A DNA stretch of 64,000 nucleotides from the NCBI GenBank assembly GCA_045546135.1, contig JAZQCD010000008.1:90509-154508 (forward strand). The letters run 5' to 3'. This document shows, piece after piece, positions 62,589 to 64,000 of the stretch. Origin of the DNA: RUG13409 sp045546135. Lineage in GTDB: Bacteria > Bacillota > Clostridia > Peptostreptococcales > Anaerovoracaceae. Numbering within the stretch: position 1 is the first letter of the stretch; each line of letters starts with the position of its first letter. The notes under the pieces were generated by a model. That model searched no databases. It had not been told where the DNA came from and saw nothing but the letters and a program-made list of their open reading frames with translations. The translations under genes were made by a program, and so were the position numbers.

Positions 62589-64000
62589 ACTTTTTTACGT
62601 CTCCTTTTTTTGCCTTTGTTATATGTCCGTAGAATTATTATTATCAATATAAAGAGGGCTACCGCCGCTCCAATGCATATTATAACAGTCCTGCGCATCT
62701 TTGCAAGTCTGGCTTTCTCTTCAGCTTCTTCCCTTGCTTTCTTTTCGGCTTCCTGTCTTTCCTCTTCTGCTTTTCTTTCAGCTTCTTTCCTTGCAGCCTC
62801 TTCTTCGTCTATTATCTCCTGATAGGACTTAAGGCCTTCAAAGAAATCATTGTGATGAGCATCAAGAGAAGGATCTCCGTATATCATGCCCCATTTAAGA
62901 GGACTGTAGCTCTGTATCTGGCTGGCCTTAGTTATTCCGTATGGATCGGTTGGTGACTCGCTAAAAGTGTTGCCGTAATAAAGCCAGTCATAGAACCACC
63001 ATTGATGCTGTGACTTGTGTTCTGAGAATCCGAACTTTTGAGTTACCTGGAATGCATTGAGTCCGTTAAATTCAGCATGTCTTTCATCTATGACATCGAG
63101 GGAAATGGTATTTTCGTTCCAAAGATGCAGATATACCTTTTCAAGGAAAGGAAATTCACTTGAGTATCTGTCAAGGCACTTCCTGAGTGAGTCAGTAAGG
63201 AGTATATGCTGTCCGTGACTGTATTCGCCGTTTACATCGTGTGTCACTATGACTTTCGGTTCATATTTAAGGATGGCATTTTTAATCTTCTCTATGAGTT
63301 CTTCCTGACCTATACCGTCATAGGTTGCCATGTTGGAGATGGCCCAATCCAGAGTATCAGAAAATACGTCTGTTATGGCAAGGCTGTCAAGGCTGTTGGT
63401 TATACCTACGCCCCAAAGACCTCTTCTTCTCTCGTTATGTCTGTCGGTCTCCCAAATATGGTCTGTCATATATACGACCTGGACATTGAGATCTCTTACC
63501 TGTGCATAATATGGAAGTAGTCCTGCAAAGAATAACTGCTCATCATCTGCATGAGTCGTGAAGAGAAGAAGGTCCGTGTTTCCGACAAGAGCTTCATCCC
63601 ATTCTTCATAGGCCTGATTCTTTAATACTCCGTCAAGAGGCAGTTTAAAATCATGCTTTCTTGCAAAATTGCAGTTATCGCAAACAGTAAGACTGAAACC
63701 GACATCACCGTGCCCAGGCTCTGCTACAAGTTCTGATTCAACCTTTGAACTACAATAGCAGTGAGGTTTCAGAGTCTCGGTGTAGGTATATACTTCATTG
63801 GGGACGAACTCAGTCGAATTGCCGTATAAAGCTGCAGGCCAATCCATGGTCTCGCCTATGATATCTTCGCAGTATGCCCTTCTGTCTTCGTTGTCTTCGT
63901 AGAAGGTTATGCGTCCAAAGACCTTGTTTCCGTAGATCTCGCCGTAATCGTAATTATCATACTGGTAATGCATGAAAGTTCCGATCATGCCGCCGTTATG
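62585..64000 (-). CDS. PIG-L family deacetylase, membrane-anchored (5' end outside window)
   Basis: Partial. The frame stays open to the window edge, with HNGG ahead of the first Met, so the N-terminus lies beyond it. 471 residues are visible. The deacetylase core has TTHADDEQLFFAG (metal site, about 160) and THDVNGEYSHGQH (about 250). A charged helical stretch (about 390-430; EEEAARKEAERKAEEERQE), one transmembrane helix and a basic tail (KGKKRRRKKV) follow. Role: probable zinc-dependent sugar or glycan N-deacetylase at the cell surface; substrate unknown. Confidence 0.88.
   Translation of the reverse strand, partial: HNGGMIGTFMHYQYDNYDYGEIYGNKVFGRITFYEDNEDRRAYCEDIIGETMDWPAALYGNSTEFVPNEVYTYTETLKPHCYCSSKVESELVAEPGHGDVGFSLTVCDNCNFARKHDFKLPLDGVLKNQAYEEWDEALVGNTDLLLFTTHADDEQLFFAGLLPYYAQVRDLNVQVVYMTDHIWETDRHNERRRGLWGVGITNSLDSLAITDVFSDTLDWAISNMATYDGIGQEELIEKIKNAILKYEPKVIVTHDVNGEYSHGQHILLTDSLRKCLDRYSSEFPFLEKVYLHLWNENTISLDVIDERHAEFNGLNAFQVTQKFGFSEHKSQHQWWFYDWLYYGNTFSESPTDPYGITKASQIQSYSPLKWGMIYGDPSLDAHHNDFFEGLKSYQEIIDEEEAARKEAERKAEEERQEAEKKAREEAEEKARLAKMRRTVIICIGAAVALFILIIIILRTYNKGKKRRRKKV

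Overview
The window reads as chromosomal DNA of an anaerobic, low-to-moderate GC Firmicute, most likely class Clostridia. The reasons are the Firmicute-type gene blocks (ylxM-ffh-rpsP; lepA-hemW; priA-def-fmt-rsmB-stp-prkC-rsgA-rpe), RNase Y, a PASTA-domain kinase, BspA-like leucine-rich repeats, cohesin and dockerin modules, and a clostridial Re-type citrate synthase operon. There is no rRNA, CRISPR array or intact insertion sequence. The window begins just downstream of rpsP and ends inside a PIG-L deacetylase gene that runs off the right edge.

Layout. 1-2.1 kb: SRP block (rpsP, ffh, ylxM, leftward) behind two tandem promoters, each with the same 22-bp palindrome on its -35. 2.1-9.6 kb: a leftward three-gene surface locus: a leucine-rich-repeat dockerin protein, a membrane-anchored cohesin protein, and a 1420-residue Ig/dockerin/LRR/OppA chimera. 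9.7-17.8 kb: pyruvate carboxylase, glycerol kinase, HemW and LepA (leftward). 17.9-23.5 kb: rightward operon for Re-citrate synthase, a GntR/FCD regulator, an aconitase-family hydratase and NADP isocitrate dehydrogenase, closed by a bidirectional terminator against rpsT. 23.6-33 kb: leftward rpsT, then rpe-rsgA-prkC-stp-rsmB-fmt-def-priA. 33-38 kb: ASCH-GNAT fusion, queH, a glycerophosphodiesterase, an MFS transporter and an anchored protein of unknown role. 38-45.7 kb: oligopeptide ABC importer (A-B-C-D-F, leftward). 46-50.9 kb: branched-chain amino-acid ABC importer (J-H-M-G-F, rightward), divergent from opp. 50.9-57.8 kb: a 98-nt GC-rich structured element, a eukaryote-type hexokinase, thiI, cysteine desulfurase, RNase Y, a MinD-like ATPase and RadC. 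57.8-64 kb: a DUF1576 membrane protein, a GT2-GtrA fusion, a small membrane protein, tRNA-Val(CAC), GAPDH and the PIG-L protein.

How it fits together. Pyruvate carboxylase supplies oxaloacetate, and the Re-citrate synthase/aconitase/IDH operon would carry it to 2-oxoglutarate, giving an oxidative half-TCA route to glutamate in an anaerobe. Two large amino-acid/peptide importers, plus a surface protein whose C-terminal half is a paralogue of the window's own OppA, point to peptide scavenging. The cohesin and dockerin genes next to each other suggest that LRR and peptide-binding modules are docked on a membrane-held scaffold, which is the most unusual biology here.

A recurrent regulatory architecture is compact stacking of terminators and promoters. 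The next gene's -35, -10 or start site lies inside the previous gene's terminator hairpin (pyc/LRR gene, opp/unknown gene, DUF1576/radC, and a hairpin over the lepA promoter). All promoters, operators and RNA folds were read by eye and are not experimentally supported.
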